Shown here: piece after piece, positions 1-9,637 of the stretch
How the letters are laid out: each line of letters begins with the position of its first letter
How positions within the stretch are numbered: the first letter of the stretch is position 1
Origin: CAZDCD01 sp964503885
GTDB lineage: Bacteria; Bacteroidota; Bacteroidia; Bacteroidales; UBA10428
Length of the DNA: 64,000 nt
Assembly: GCA_964503885.1 (NCBI GenBank)
Contig: CAZDCD010000002.1
Location: 186,001 to 250,000 of the forward strand
Direction: 5' to 3'
The notes under the pieces: generated by a model
The model's database searches: none
Told to the model about the DNA's origin: nothing
Seen by the model: the letters and a program-made list of their open reading frames with translations, nothing else
Position numbers and translations under genes: made by a program

Positions 1-1483
1 CATCGACAACATCGGCAAGATAGCCTTTTGCATTATCCCAGAACTCAGAAACAAATGAAGTTCTGATGCGTTCGGGTAAGTCTTTCCATTGATCAATAAA
101 TGCCTCATCCTTCGAACGTTTTGCAAGTTCAAGGGCGAACATTACTGCATTATACCACAAGGCATTGACTTCAACAGTACAGCCGATACGGGGTGTCACC
201 GGTTTCCCGTTGACAACAGCATCCATCCATGTAAGCGCTTTCCCATGTTCACCTGCATAGATCAGTCCGTTTTCAAGCATACGTATATTGAAGGATGTGC
301 CGTTGCGGTATGCTTTCAGGATCGACTGCATGGCTTTACCATAAGTTTTCCATGTTGCCTGGTAAGACCGGGTTTCTTTCACATATTGCTGTACAGACCA
401 GAAATACCACATGGGAGCATCCACCGAATTGAGGGCAGGTGCCACATCACTTCCCATGTTTGGGAACAGGCCATTTCGCAATTTCAGTGTCATGGTATCA
501 AGGATTTCTTTACAGGTTTTAAGGTCATTGATGGCTAGTGTAAGTCCCGGCAAAGCAATGAACGTATCTCTTCCCCAGGTCCCGAACCAGTGAAAACCGG
601 CAATGACCTCTGTTTTTTTATCTTTATGAACGATAAACTGTTGCGCAGAATTAATCAGGCAGTTTTTAAAATTATTCCTCGGAATCCTTTTTGACAGTTC
701 GTTGTTGAATTTTCGTTTGAGCGTTTCAGGATTTTGAACCTCTTCAGTGGATGCAGAAAAAACAATGGTTTCACCTTTCTTGACAGGCAATTCAAAATAG
801 CCCGGTACAAAAAGGTCTTCCTTGTAATCATACCCCCTCTTCAGTTCCTCCATGTACTCAATATTATAATACCAGTCTGCACTGGGAACAAATTCAACCT
901 TTTTTGAGAACTGCATAAAAAGATAGGGATAGCCATCGTATAATTTAGACTTGATGCCGTTGAACACAAATTTGACCTTTGTGATGGCATGCATATTGGC
1001 CTTGCTCAGTTGGTGCATATTTCTGAAGGCCAGGAAGGGCCTGAATTTTAAGCTTGTATGCTGATCGGCTTCTTTTATCGTATACCGGATAAGCATCTGT
1101 TGTTCTTTTTCAACAAGCAACCTTTCCTTTTCCAGGATTACATTCCCCACCCTGAAAACGAATTTCGGAACAGGATCGGCCTGAAAATCACGGATGTATT
1201 TGTGGCCTTTAGGCGTGTAATTATCACCCTCATACTTGTGTATGCCAAGGTTAAATTCACTGCCGTGTTCCACAATCGTCTCATCGAACGAAGAGAGCAG
1301 CACATGGCGGTCACCGTCGAGATGCTCCATCGGGCAAATCAGCAAACCATGATATTTACGTGTATTGCAGCCTACCAGGGTTGTGCTGGCATACGATCCG
1401 GCCCTGTTGCTTCGGAGTATCTCTTTGCTCAGTGAATATTCCAGATTAATCAGTTGTGCTTTGTCAAATTCCAAGTAACTCAT
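1..1483 (-). CDS. Glycogen debranching enzyme (amylo-alpha-1,6-glucosidase), C-terminus cut by window edge
   Basis: The reverse strand is open from an ATG at 1483 to the first base of the window, about 494 codons, with the 3' end missing. The N-terminal part begins MSYLEFDK and contains NTRKYHGLL, typical of the bacterial GDE N-terminal domain. Further on, the central part carries WFGTWGRDTF, NSVDAPMWY and WMDA, the hallmarks of the (alpha/alpha)6 barrel that holds the amylo-alpha-1,6-glucosidase active site. The family removes alpha-1,6 branch stubs from glycogen or maltodextrins in the cytoplasm. No frameshift is visible. The gene is divergent from the thioredoxin-like gene at 1911. The family call is firm; the substrate is inferred from the family. 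Confidence 0.88.
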   Translation of the reverse strand, partial: MSYLEFDKAQLINLEYSLSKEILRSNRAGSYASTTLVGCNTRKYHGLLICPMEHLDGDRHVLLSSFDETIVEHGSEFNLGIHKYEGDNYTPKGHKYIRDFQADPVPKFVFRVGNVILEKERLLVEKEQQMLIRYTIKEADQHTSLKFRPFLAFRNMHQLSKANMHAITKVKFVFNGIKSKLYDGYPYLFMQFSKKVEFVPSADWYYNIEYMEELKRGYDYKEDLFVPGYFELPVKKGETIVFSASTEEVQNPETLKRKFNNELSKRIPRNNFKNCLINSAQQFIVHKDKKTEVIAGFHWFGTWGRDTFIALPGLTLAINDLKTCKEILDTMTLKLRNGLFPNMGSDVAPALNSVDAPMWYFWSVQQYVKETRSYQATWKTYGKAMQSILKAYRNGTSFNIRMLENGLIYAGEHGKALTWMDAVVNGKPVTPRIGCTVEVNALWYNAVMFALELAKRSKDEAFIDQWKDLPERIRTSFVSEFWDNAKGYLADVVD

Positions 1484-1910
1484 ATACCACGAATTAAAGT
1501 TTATTCAAGTTATTAAATTATTCCCAATATTTCATTTATTTAAGTTACTTTTCTGCAATCCAAAATAAAACAAATCCTCAAACAAAAAGCCGAACCTTCT
1601 AAATCGTAAATAAAGTGTTTCACCAATTTTCTCCTGATGTCCAAATATCTTTTTTCTTAACTATAATAACAACAGTTAAGAGAAAATGATCAAACAACAT
1701 GTAATCCTGCTGATTTCTACAGAACTTTATATTCCTGTAAGAATATGTTCATGTATGTGTTTACCCCGATTTCGAAATTGTACCTGGAAACAAATCGGTA
1801 CTCAAAGATAGTTATTTCACAGATTTTATATGTTATTTCTGGATAATAAAATAAATTCACCAATTCTTTGTTGGTTTTATAAGTGAAATTATATTTGGGA
1901 AATTTTTATC
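1484..1910. other. Divergent intergenic region
   Basis: 427 AT-rich bases between the debranching enzyme and the thioredoxin-like gene. No open frame with coding character was seen. The right end holds a good Bacteroidota-type promoter (listed separately). The left end presumably holds the promoter of the debranching enzyme, but I could not single one out. Confidence 0.6.
1867..1897 (+). promoter_or_regulatory. Bacteroidota-type promoter for the thioredoxin-like tandem
   Basis: TTTG at 1867-1870, a 19-base spacer, then TATATTTG at 1890-1897. This fits the Bacteroidota housekeeping consensus (-33 TTTG, -7 TAnnTTTG, spacing about 19-21). Transcription would begin near 1903, leaving a very short leader before the ATG at 1911. 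Confidence 0.55.
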
Positions 1911-3044
1911 ATGAAAAAATTTTCAATTGTCTTCCTGGCTGCAATGATGGTGGTATCATGCCGGCATGAAAAAACCAACTTTTCAGTGAAAGGCACCATC
2001 AGCGGCGGGCATCCTGCCCTGATATACCTTTCGGAATTAACCAATACCGGTATTGTGCCTGTTGACTCTACTGAAATCAATGATAAAGGGCAATTTAAAC
2101 TAAAAGGGTATACTGAACGGCCGGAATTTTACCTGGTGAGTCCGGACAAAACAAGGGGCATTCACCTTGTGGTTGCGCCGGGCGATAACTTAACCCTGTA
2201 TATCAACTCTGCAAATTTTGATATTGATTATGTGGTTGAAGGTTCTGAGGATTCAAGGCGCATATCACAACTTATCCGGGAACAGAACAAAACTCTTGAA
2301 CGAATAACCGGGTTGAGCGAAGAATATGAGCAAATTAAAGGTGAGAATGATTTTGAACAAAAAAAGGCTGCGCTCGATACTGCATATAATCAGGTATTTA
2401 AAGCCCACAAACAATATTCCAGGACTTTTATCCTTGAGAATCCTGCATCGTTGTCGAGTCTGATGGCATTATACCAGCAGCTCGGAAAAAGAGCCCCGGT
2501 ATTTGAACTGAATAAAGATTTTGATCTATTTGAACTTGTGGATTCTTCACTTACAGCATTGTATCCTTCCTCAGAAGCCGTTCAAAACCTGAACAGTAAA
2601 GTTGTCGGATACCGTGAGAAGATGATCCTTCAGCCCGGTTCGCAAGCTCCGGATATTGCTCTCCCTGATACATCGGGCATCATGATCAGACTTGACGGGT
2701 TAAAAGGCAAGGTTGTTTTGCTTCATTTCTGGGCTTCGTGGTGTTCGAGATGCATAGAGGAACTTGACCGGCTAAAGTACCTTTATCAGAAATACCAGGA
2801 CAGTTCCTTTGAGATCCTTGCAATTTCCCTCGACAAAACATCCGGCTCATGGAAATCGGCCATAAAGGAACACAATATTCCGTGGCTGAATGTCAGCGAC
2901 CTGAAATATTGGAAAAGTACAGCCGCCCGAACATATCGTGTGGAAAAGGTACCGTATTATGTACTTATCAGCGCTGACGGCAGGATTGTATTGAATACCA
3001 TGTCGGTTACCGAAATTGAAAATAAACTAAAAGAAACAAGATAA
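1911..3044 (+). CDS. Thioredoxin-fold lipoprotein (DUF4369 + TlpA/redoxin)
   Basis: 377 residues. The N-terminus is a signal peptide ending in a lipobox-like VVSC (Cys17), so the protein is probably lipid-anchored outside the inner membrane. Residues about 25-120 fit the DUF4369 beta domain, a charged helical linker follows, and residues about 245-375 form an AhpC/TSA-TlpA-type thioredoxin domain. The active site is FWASWCSRC with Cys278 and Cys281, and a cis-Pro-like VEKVPYY lies near the end. Proteins of this class act as periplasmic thiol-disulfide reductases or isomerases in Bacteroidota; the target is unknown. It is followed 2 bases later by a paralogue, so the two are co-transcribed. 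Confidence 0.85.
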   Translation: MKKFSIVFLAAMMVVSCRHEKTNFSVKGTISGGHPALIYLSELTNTGIVPVDSTEINDKGQFKLKGYTERPEFYLVSPDKTRGIHLVVAPGDNLTLYINSANFDIDYVVEGSEDSRRISQLIREQNKTLERITGLSEEYEQIKGENDFEQKKAALDTAYNQVFKAHKQYSRTFILENPASLSSLMALYQQLGKRAPVFELNKDFDLFELVDSSLTALYPSSEAVQNLNSKVVGYREKMILQPGSQAPDIALPDTSGIMIRLDGLKGKVVLLHFWASWCSRCIEELDRLKYLYQKYQDSSFEILAISLDKTSGSWKSAIKEHNIPWLNVSDLKYWKSTAARTYRVEKVPYYVLISADGRIVLNTMSVTEIENKLKETR

Positions 3045-3046
3045 CC

Positions 3047-4192
3047 ATGATGAAGACAGGATATGCAGCATTAATAGTTTTTCTTTTTATTTCATGCTCA
3101 GACGGCAATGCGAAAGTTAAAGGAAAATTATCGCGTTACGGAGGTCAAAAGCTCTACTTCGAAGAAATCGGCGTGGCAGGCAGTACCATAGTCGATTCAA
3201 CCATCCTGCATAAAAACGGGTCGTTCAGGTTCTCGGATGAAGTGAAATATCCGACCTTCTTTCAGCTAAGGTTAAAAAATAAAGGACCAATTATGCTGTT
3301 GCTTGAACCCGGGGAGATTGTGTTTATCTTATCCGATTCAACAGGACTGGTTGATGACCTTACTATTGAAGGGTCGAAAGGCTCATCGCTCGTAAATTCA
3401 CTCACAAGCAGATTGGAAAAGGCACAAAAAAAATTAAAACTGATCGGGGATGAGTATAAAGCAGCTGGCACTGATGCCATTAAGGACAGTCTTGTAAAAG
3501 AATACGACAGGGTACTTGATAATCACCGGAAATATACCATAGGATTTATCCTTGCAAACCCGGGTTCGCTTACAAGTTATATGGCTCTATTCCAGCAGTA
3601 TGATGATCAGTCGTATGTTCTGGGCCGTGTCAGGGACCTTCAGTTCTTTAAGATTGTAACCGATTCATTGAGTGTTAAATATCCAAGATCAAAGTATGTG
3701 ATCGCACTGAAAAAGAATACTGCAAAAATGATGGAAGATTATACCAAACGTAAGCTATTCAGTCTGGCGCCAAAGAACGATTTTTCATTACCGGATATTG
3801 AACTGCCCGATCCGTCCGGTAAACAGGTGAGGTTATCTTCACTGAGAGGAAACTATATTATGCTCAATTTCTGGGCGTCTTCAAATAAACCCAGTGTTGC
3901 CTACAACCTTCAGCTCAAAGAGGTATATAACCGGTTTAAGAACAAGGGATTCAAAGTGTACAGCGTATCACTTGACAATTCAACAAAAACCTGGAAGCAA
4001 ACGATCTGGTTTGACGAGCTGAAATGGACCAATGTAATCGATACATCATACCCTGGTTCTGTGGCCGCAGGAACATATAATGTAAGAAGGCTTCCCGCCA
4101 GTTACCTTATTGCACCCGATTATGAAAGCATCATAGCCAAAGATATAGCCCCGGCACAACTGAACGAAAAACTGAAGGAGTTATTAAAATAA
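3047..4192 (+). CDS. Thioredoxin-fold lipoprotein paralogue lacking the CxxC active site
   Basis: 381 residues with the same layout as its upstream neighbour: a lipoprotein signal (FISCSDG), a DUF4369-like N-terminal domain, a helical linker and a C-terminal redoxin domain. Where the neighbour has FWASWCSRC this protein has FWASSNKPS, so both redox cysteines are replaced (Asn280 and Ser283). The rest of the fold signature, including RRLPASY at the cis-Pro position, is kept and the frame is intact. It therefore cannot do thiol chemistry at the usual site and may be a binding or scaffold partner of the active copy. Tandem duplication followed by loss of the catalytic pair is my inference. Confidence 0.8.
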   Translation: MMKTGYAALIVFLFISCSDGNAKVKGKLSRYGGQKLYFEEIGVAGSTIVDSTILHKNGSFRFSDEVKYPTFFQLRLKNKGPIMLLLEPGEIVFILSDSTGLVDDLTIEGSKGSSLVNSLTSRLEKAQKKLKLIGDEYKAAGTDAIKDSLVKEYDRVLDNHRKYTIGFILANPGSLTSYMALFQQYDDQSYVLGRVRDLQFFKIVTDSLSVKYPRSKYVIALKKNTAKMMEDYTKRKLFSLAPKNDFSLPDIELPDPSGKQVRLSSLRGNYIMLNFWASSNKPSVAYNLQLKEVYNRFKNKGFKVYSVSLDNSTKTWKQTIWFDELKWTNVIDTSYPGSVAAGTYNVRRLPASYLIAPDYESIIAKDIAPAQLNEKLKELLK

Positions 4193-4203
4193 GCCCAATC
4201 CAG

Positions 4204-4992
4204 ATGCCCGGTAAAAAGTACTATTTTATTTCTGACGCCCATCTTGGGCTTTATCCTCAGGATAAAAGCCTGGAACGCGAAAAAATACTGGTAAACTGGT
4301 TAGACATCATTAAATCGGAATGCAGTGAGCTTTTTTTATTGGGTGATATCTTTGATTTCTGGCATGAGTATAAACGTGTTGTTCCGCGCGGGTTTACAAG
4401 GTTTCTGGGAAAGCTTGCCGATCTGTCCGATATGGGAATCAGCATTCATTTTTTTACAGGCAACCACGACATTTGGGCATACGATTATTTGCCATCGGAA
4501 CTGGGTGTGAAAATTTACAGGAACCCTCTGATCAGAGAGATAAACGGCTTAAGGATTTTTATGGGACATGGTGATGGAGTAGGGCGGGGAGACAGAGGGT
4601 ATAAAATCCTGAAGGGCATTTTTACCAGTAGAATCCTACAATGGCTGTTTGCGAGACTTCATCCGAACTTCTCCATATGGTTCGGGCATCAGTGGTCGAA
4701 AACCAGCAGGTATGCCAAGGGGATCATCGCCGAGCCATATACCGGTGACGACAAGGAGTTTCAACTGCTCTTCGCCAGGGAGACCTTGAAAAAGGAACAT
4801 TTTGATCTGTTTATCTTCGGGCATCGGCATATCCCGTTCGATATTCAGATCGGTGATTCGGGCCGGGTAATTAACCTGGGAGACTGGATCAATAATTTTA
4901 CATACGGTGTGCTCGATGGCAGGGAATTCAGGCTCGAGTCCATTTATCCGGAGAATGAACAAAATATATTACGTAAGTCCCTTCCAGCCTGA
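4204..4992 (+). CDS. lpxH: UDP-2,3-diacylglucosamine diphosphatase (LpxH-type metallophosphoesterase)
   Basis: 262 residues. Calcineurin-like metallophosphatase motifs occur in order: SDAHLG near the N-terminus, GDIFDFW, GNHD, HGDG and GHRH near the C-terminus. The tract WLFARLHPNFS and the length match LpxH-like enzymes of Bacteroidota, which cleave UDP-diacylglucosamine to lipid X and UMP in lipid A synthesis at the inner face of the cytoplasmic membrane. It starts 11 bases after the thioredoxin tandem and probably shares its transcript. The exact substrate rests on family similarity. Confidence 0.82.
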   Translation: MPGKKYYFISDAHLGLYPQDKSLEREKILVNWLDIIKSECSELFLLGDIFDFWHEYKRVVPRGFTRFLGKLADLSDMGISIHFFTGNHDIWAYDYLPSELGVKIYRNPLIREINGLRIFMGHGDGVGRGDRGYKILKGIFTSRILQWLFARLHPNFSIWFGHQWSKTSRYAKGIIAEPYTGDDKEFQLLFARETLKKEHFDLFIFGHRHIPFDIQIGDSGRVINLGDWINNFTYGVLDGREFRLESIYPENEQNILRKSLPA

Positions 4993-5052
4993 CAGGGTGA
5001 CAGATTAAGACTTTGGTAACACTCCAGTTGAATTCCGTAATGGATTATTTTT

Positions 5053-6324
5053 CTAATACGCCCTGTATAACCTTGAAATGCTTTCTGATGATGCGACCAG
5101 TTTTGGGGAGGCAGTGGATTTTGATGTGCTTTTTGCCACAATTCCCGGTGAAATATAGTTCAGGGCAGCATTGAGCATGCCTTCACTTTCATCTCCAAAA
5201 TCTTTTGTAACATCATCGTTCACCAGTACATCAGGCTGAAGCCCATTGTAAAAATCACCTTCATCATTCGCATTGGTATAGGCAAATGTTACAGGAAAAA
5301 CAGCATAATTATAATCCCGGAATACATATACCTGCATGCCTACCGGTTTGCCATCGGTGGGAGTCCCGACCAGAACGGCGTCCATATAAGGTTCCATACT
5401 GTTTATGATAAGTTCGCTGGCTGATGCAGTATAAACAGTTCCGATAAATACAACACGGCTGAGATCAAGCGAGTTTTCGTTGTAAGGTATCGCCGCACTT
5501 TCATTCATATCCGTATGTTTATCGTTGAACCTGAAGTTGATGAGATCCTGATCTGCATCTGCGTTTCCTCTGAGCCAGCCAGCCAGGTATAGAGCAACAT
5601 CCAGACTCCCTCCGCCGTTATATCTCAGATCGATGATCAGATCATTTACCTGTTCCTGCCTGAAGAGGTCGAAAGCATCATCTAGCTCGGCATTGGCAGT
5701 TGCTATGAAATCCTGAAATACCAGATATCCTATTTTTTTACCGTTGTAGTCAATGACCTCACTATGCACAACCGGATCAAGAGTGATCACTTCTTTGCTG
5801 AGGCTGAGAGTGACGGTATTGCCGTTGTTATCAGTGAATTCAATCTCATTGGTGATCCCCTGTTCCGTGGGTCCGATAAGCTGGTTGAAATTATCAGGTG
5901 TGGCTGTCACATTATTTATTTTGCGGATTATCCAGCCTCTGCGGACACCCTGGGCGTAAGTATCAGTCGAAGGGTAGACCAGGGCAATACGAATATTGTT
6001 TTCGGCATCATTCGACGGGATGAATCCGTAACCGATCATTTCACCATATACAAAATACTGAAGGTACTCGTCTTTGGTGATCACGAAACTCCAGCGGTCG
6101 TATTCAGGGTAGCGGAGCGCTTTAATAAAGGCATCCGGATCGTTGAAATCTTCGGGGTTAAGATCGGGCAGGTGATCATACCACAGGTAGTTATCTTCCA
6201 TCAGGCTTTTAATATTCCTGTTTACGATTACTACATCACTTTCTCCATCTGATTTGCACGAGTAAATACCCGAAAACAGCAGAAGAAGCAATGAAAAAGT
6301 TAAAATGACATGCCTCTTTATCAT
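5053..6324 (-). CDS. S41 family C-terminal-processing-type peptidase, lipoprotein
   Basis: 423 residues. A lipoprotein signal peptide ends in YSCKSDG. An N-terminal helical part (about 35-100) is followed by a PDZ-like segment containing GVRRGWIIRKIN, then the S41 protease core: VNDLIIDLRYNGGGSL, the nucleophile region YTASASELI and the base region DGKPVGMQVY. Serine (SASE) and lysine (GKPVG) of the Ser-Lys dyad are both present. The family cleaves exported proteins near their C-terminus; this type is common as outer-surface or periplasmic lipoprotein in Bacteroidota. It converges on lpxH. A TAGATTTA element upstream (reverse strand, just before the start) could be its -7. Confidence 0.85.
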   Translation of the reverse strand: MIKRHVILTFSLLLLLFSGIYSCKSDGESDVVIVNRNIKSLMEDNYLWYDHLPDLNPEDFNDPDAFIKALRYPEYDRWSFVITKDEYLQYFVYGEMIGYGFIPSNDAENNIRIALVYPSTDTYAQGVRRGWIIRKINNVTATPDNFNQLIGPTEQGITNEIEFTDNNGNTVTLSLSKEVITLDPVVHSEVIDYNGKKIGYLVFQDFIATANAELDDAFDLFRQEQVNDLIIDLRYNGGGSLDVALYLAGWLRGNADADQDLINFRFNDKHTDMNESAAIPYNENSLDLSRVVFIGTVYTASASELIINSMEPYMDAVLVGTPTDGKPVGMQVYVFRDYNYAVFPVTFAYTNANDEGDFYNGLQPDVLVNDDVTKDFGDESEGMLNAALNYISPGIVAKSTSKSTASPKLVASSESISRLYRAY

Positions 6325-6373
6325 ATCCTTAGTCTTATTATAGTAAATCTAACGTAATCGATAAAAAAATGTT

Positions 6374-7291
6374 TTACGGCCTGTTGTTAATTTCCGGATT
6401 GAATTTGCCCGACCGGTGCACCAATATTCCTGCCACAATAAGGATCAGACCAGCCAGTGAAGTATATAAGATCTTTTCTTTCAGTACAAGTGCAATGATA
6501 AGCATTGAGAAAAACGGGGTAAGGTAAATAATATTTGCAATGCGGGCCGGATCATCGGCCTTGCTGAGGGCATTGTACCACAACATAAATGTAAGGCCCA
6601 TTTCGAAGATCCCGGTATATACCGAAGCCAGTGTTCCTGTTGCTGATCTCAAGTCAATTCCTTTAAACAGTATCAGAATGGATATAAATATACCTGCAAA
6701 TAAAAAATTCAGGAACAACTTTGTTATACCATCCCTGCTGTCTCTTATATTCAATATCCAGTAAACTGACCAGATTACCGAAGAACCCAATGCCAGAAAT
6801 ACACCGAGGGGTTCCCGTATATCGAACTGTTTCAGATTTCCCTGTGAAGCAATAAGTATTACTCCTGAAAAGCTGATCAGCAATGATACGAGACTGCGTA
6901 TTGAAAAACGATGCCCGAGCAGGGGAATTGCAATCAGCATGAGCGTTATGGGCCAAATGAAATTTAACGGCTGTGCTATCTGTGCGGGAAGCAGTGAATA
7001 TGCTTTGAACAAGACCAGGTAGTAAAGAAAAGGATTCAGGAATCCCATAAGCGCAGATTGCAGGTAAACCCAGGGCGGAAATGAAAACACGGTTACCAGT
7101 TTGCCCGTCGTAATCACTGCAAATAAAAGGATTACAATGGCAGTGAGGTTTGCTATGAAAAGTAGTGTTAAAAAACCGGTATGAGCCAGAGCAGTTTTGA
7201 ATGCGGATGCTACCGTTGACCAGCACAACACCGTCAAAAGCGCGTAAATAAATGCAGTACGCTGATTTTTCCCGACCATCTGATCATTCAT
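6374..7291 (-). CDS. EamA/DMT-family transporter
   Basis: 305 residues with about ten hydrophobic segments in two repeats of five, the EamA (drug/metabolite transporter) layout. The second repeat includes SSVIWSVYWILN and YLTPFFSMLI, typical of the family. The substrate cannot be read from sequence. It lies downstream of menE in the same direction after a 211-base gap, so co-transcription is uncertain. Confidence 0.82.
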   Translation of the reverse strand: MNDQMVGKNQRTAFIYALLTVLCWSTVASAFKTALAHTGFLTLLFIANLTAIVILLFAVITTGKLVTVFSFPPWVYLQSALMGFLNPFLYYLVLFKAYSLLPAQIAQPLNFIWPITLMLIAIPLLGHRFSIRSLVSLLISFSGVILIASQGNLKQFDIREPLGVFLALGSSVIWSVYWILNIRDSRDGITKLFLNFLFAGIFISILILFKGIDLRSATGTLASVYTGIFEMGLTFMLWYNALSKADDPARIANIIYLTPFFSMLIIALVLKEKILYTSLAGLILIVAGILVHRSGKFNPEINNRP

Positions 7292-7502
7292 TTTACACCG
7301 GTAAAAATAATCAGTATCAGCACACCAAACTTCCTCTGATATGAAAAAGTCATGATCAGGAAATCAACTGTTCGTATTAAATTGAATATTTTTACTGCTA
7401 TCGTAATTTTCAACACTCATCAAAGGATGGATGATCCGGAACACAAATGAAAAACATGAATTAAGCAGACACACCTGATTGGCCAACAATTCCATGAAAT
7501 AC

Positions 7503-8582
7503 TCAGACCATCACCTGCGTTAGTGTTTCAGTGCGCAGAATTTTACCCGTTTTTGTGAAATAAAAGCGGTTGAGACAGACAATATCCCTGGGCATTTCAT
7601 AAGGTGCAAGAACTTTTTCAAGCTCTTCAGACAGCGCTTTCTTCCTTACTGGAGACAGTGGATCGCTTTCCAGGAAAAGGACTGTTTTTTCTCTGAATTT
7701 TTTGTCGGGCAGAGCGCCGATAAAAAAATTAACCTTTATAAAACCTGATACTTTTTTTTCAAGCACTTCAGGGAAAATTTTTATCCCGCCCGAATTAATC
7801 ACGTTGTCTACCCTTCCCAGCCATCTGAAATGCGAATTGTCGATAAGTTCAACCACGTCGTTTGTCACTATTTTGTGATCAGAGAGCATCGGTGCATCAA
7901 TGACAAGGCATTCCCGGGCATCGGTTGAAAAACGTATATCCTTCATTGCATGGTATGATTCCGACCTGTCTTTACCGTTTACTCTCCTCAGGGCTACATG
8001 CGACGATGTTTCAGTCATTCCGTATGTTGCATAAACATCTCCCGGCAGATCTTTCATTTCATTTTCAAGATTTACCGGTATTTCACCGCCTCCAATTATA
8101 GTTTTTTTCACCATATTATGCCGCAGCTTTTCGATGGAATGAAATAGCTGATGCGGGGTAAGGGCTGTGAAGCTTATCTCATTGGCCAACTCCTGAAAGG
8201 GGTTTCCTGAAGGTTTTATGGTCAACAGGTTATATCCTGCAACAAACGCTCTGACAATCATCATTTTGCCGGCTATATACCTCACAGGCAGACATAACAG
8301 GGCAGTATCCGTATTACCAAGGTTTAAAGTCGTTACTGTTAACCGTGCCGAGTTGACCATATGTGCTTTCTTAAGTCTCACCGGCGCGGGTTTCCCTGTA
8401 GAACCTGAGGTGAACATCTCAATATGATCCGAATCATCCAGCCACTCTTTAAGGAAAGAATATATTTCGTGTTCGTATTCGTCACCGGTTTGCGGTTTTA
8501 AGCCAGAGCCTATGACGGCGGTCAGACTGCTTCCGGAATATGTTTTTCCGTTCAGGGTAATGTGTGTTTGTTCTGTGATCAC
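7503..8582 (-). CDS. menE: o-Succinylbenzoate-CoA ligase
   Basis: 359 residues, an ANL-superfamily adenylating enzyme. Motifs: FTSGSTGKPAPV (ATP loop), YGMTETSSHV, LGRVDNVINSGG and the C-terminal lysine segment FTKTGKILR. It is shorter than the roughly 450-490 residues of E. coli or B. subtilis MenE, as I would expect for Bacteroidota versions. It activates o-succinylbenzoate to its CoA ester for menaquinone synthesis. The start overlaps the end of menC by 4 bases, so it is translationally coupled at the end of the men operon. Confidence 0.88.
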   Translation of the reverse strand: MITEQTHITLNGKTYSGSSLTAVIGSGLKPQTGDEYEHEIYSFLKEWLDDSDHIEMFTSGSTGKPAPVRLKKAHMVNSARLTVTTLNLGNTDTALLCLPVRYIAGKMMIVRAFVAGYNLLTIKPSGNPFQELANEISFTALTPHQLFHSIEKLRHNMVKKTIIGGGEIPVNLENEMKDLPGDVYATYGMTETSSHVALRRVNGKDRSESYHAMKDIRFSTDARECLVIDAPMLSDHKIVTNDVVELIDNSHFRWLGRVDNVINSGGIKIFPEVLEKKVSGFIKVNFFIGALPDKKFREKTVLFLESDPLSPVRKKALSEELEKVLAPYEMPRDIVCLNRFYFTKTGKILRTETLTQVMV

Positions 8583-9631
8583 GATGTTATTATTGAAAGA
8601 TCCCAGGCCCTGGCAGGATCATAGAACAGCTTTCCTGATTTGATCCGAAGCGGAGAGGGGATGTTGTTTTCATAGAGCTGGCCTGTTCCGAGCCCCTGTA
8701 TTCGCTTATTTCCTGTCGAAAAACACCACTGTGCAATGGCATTCAGGCCGATATTCGATTCAAGTGCGGAGGTGATCCACCAGTCTGTGTGGCATTTTTC
8801 AGCAAGGGTTATCCACTCTTCCGAGGCTTTAACTCCCCCGAGCAGACATGGTTTTAGTATTATATAAGCGGGCTTTATCGTATCGAGGAGCATTTCTTTT
8901 AGGTGAGGTTCGCTTACTCCGATCAGCTCTTCATCCAGGGCAACAGGCAGGGGTGATTTCATGCACAAATCAGCCATTTTTTCCCACTGCCCGGGCTTTA
9001 TCGGCTGCTCAATAGAATGGATGGAAAATTGAGCCAGGGTCTGCAGCTTCGAAAGAGCGCTTTTTGTGTCGAAAGCCCCGTTGGCATCAAGCCTGATTTC
9101 GAGGTTGGGGAATTCACGCCTTATGTTTTTCAGGAGTTCAGTTTCCGTTTCAAAGTCAGTTGCCCCGACTTTCAGTTTTAAACACGAGAATCCTGCCGAT
9201 ATTTTCTCTTTCACCTGCCTGGCCATATAATCCGGATCACTCATCCAGATCAGGCCGTTAATAGGAATTCCTGATCGTCCTTCGGTGAATGCAGACGGGA
9301 AAAGTATTTTGCTTCCGTTGTTTTCAATATCTTTCATGGCGGTTTCAAGTCCGAAACCGATTGAAGGGTAGTCCGACAGGTTAAATTCAGCCGGATCATT
9401 TCCCTGGTTGATAAATTCACAGAGGCTTTCCAGTTTGGGAACATATCCCGGCACGTTATCCCTGCTGAGCTTTGGTATCAGGGAACATTCGCCTGTGCCT
9501 GATTGGGTCTCCGAGGTTAGCGATATGAACCATGATTTTTTTTCGTTAAGGATTCCTCTTGATGTCCCTGCGGGAAATCTGAATTTCAGTGTATGTTCTA
9601 TTATTGAGGCACGGTACATGAATGTTCTCAA
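8579..9631 (-). CDS. menC: o-Succinylbenzoate synthase
   Basis: 350 residues, enolase superfamily. Catalytic elements visible: KLKVG (KxK lysines), EIRLDANGAF (metal Asp), SIEQPI (metal Glu), ALDEEL (metal Asp) and ILKPCLLGG (second lysine). It dehydrates SHCHC to o-succinylbenzoate. It lies between menA (6-base gap) and menE (4-base overlap). Confidence 0.88.
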   Translation of the reverse strand: MRTFMYRASIIEHTLKFRFPAGTSRGILNEKKSWFISLTSETQSGTGECSLIPKLSRDNVPGYVPKLESLCEFINQGNDPAEFNLSDYPSIGFGLETAMKDIENNGSKILFPSAFTEGRSGIPINGLIWMSDPDYMARQVKEKISAGFSCLKLKVGATDFETETELLKNIRREFPNLEIRLDANGAFDTKSALSKLQTLAQFSIHSIEQPIKPGQWEKMADLCMKSPLPVALDEELIGVSEPHLKEMLLDTIKPAYIILKPCLLGGVKASEEWITLAEKCHTDWWITSALESNIGLNAIAQWCFSTGNKRIQGLGTGQLYENNIPSPLRIKSGKLFYDPARAWDLSIITS

Positions 9632-9637
9632 TGAAAG

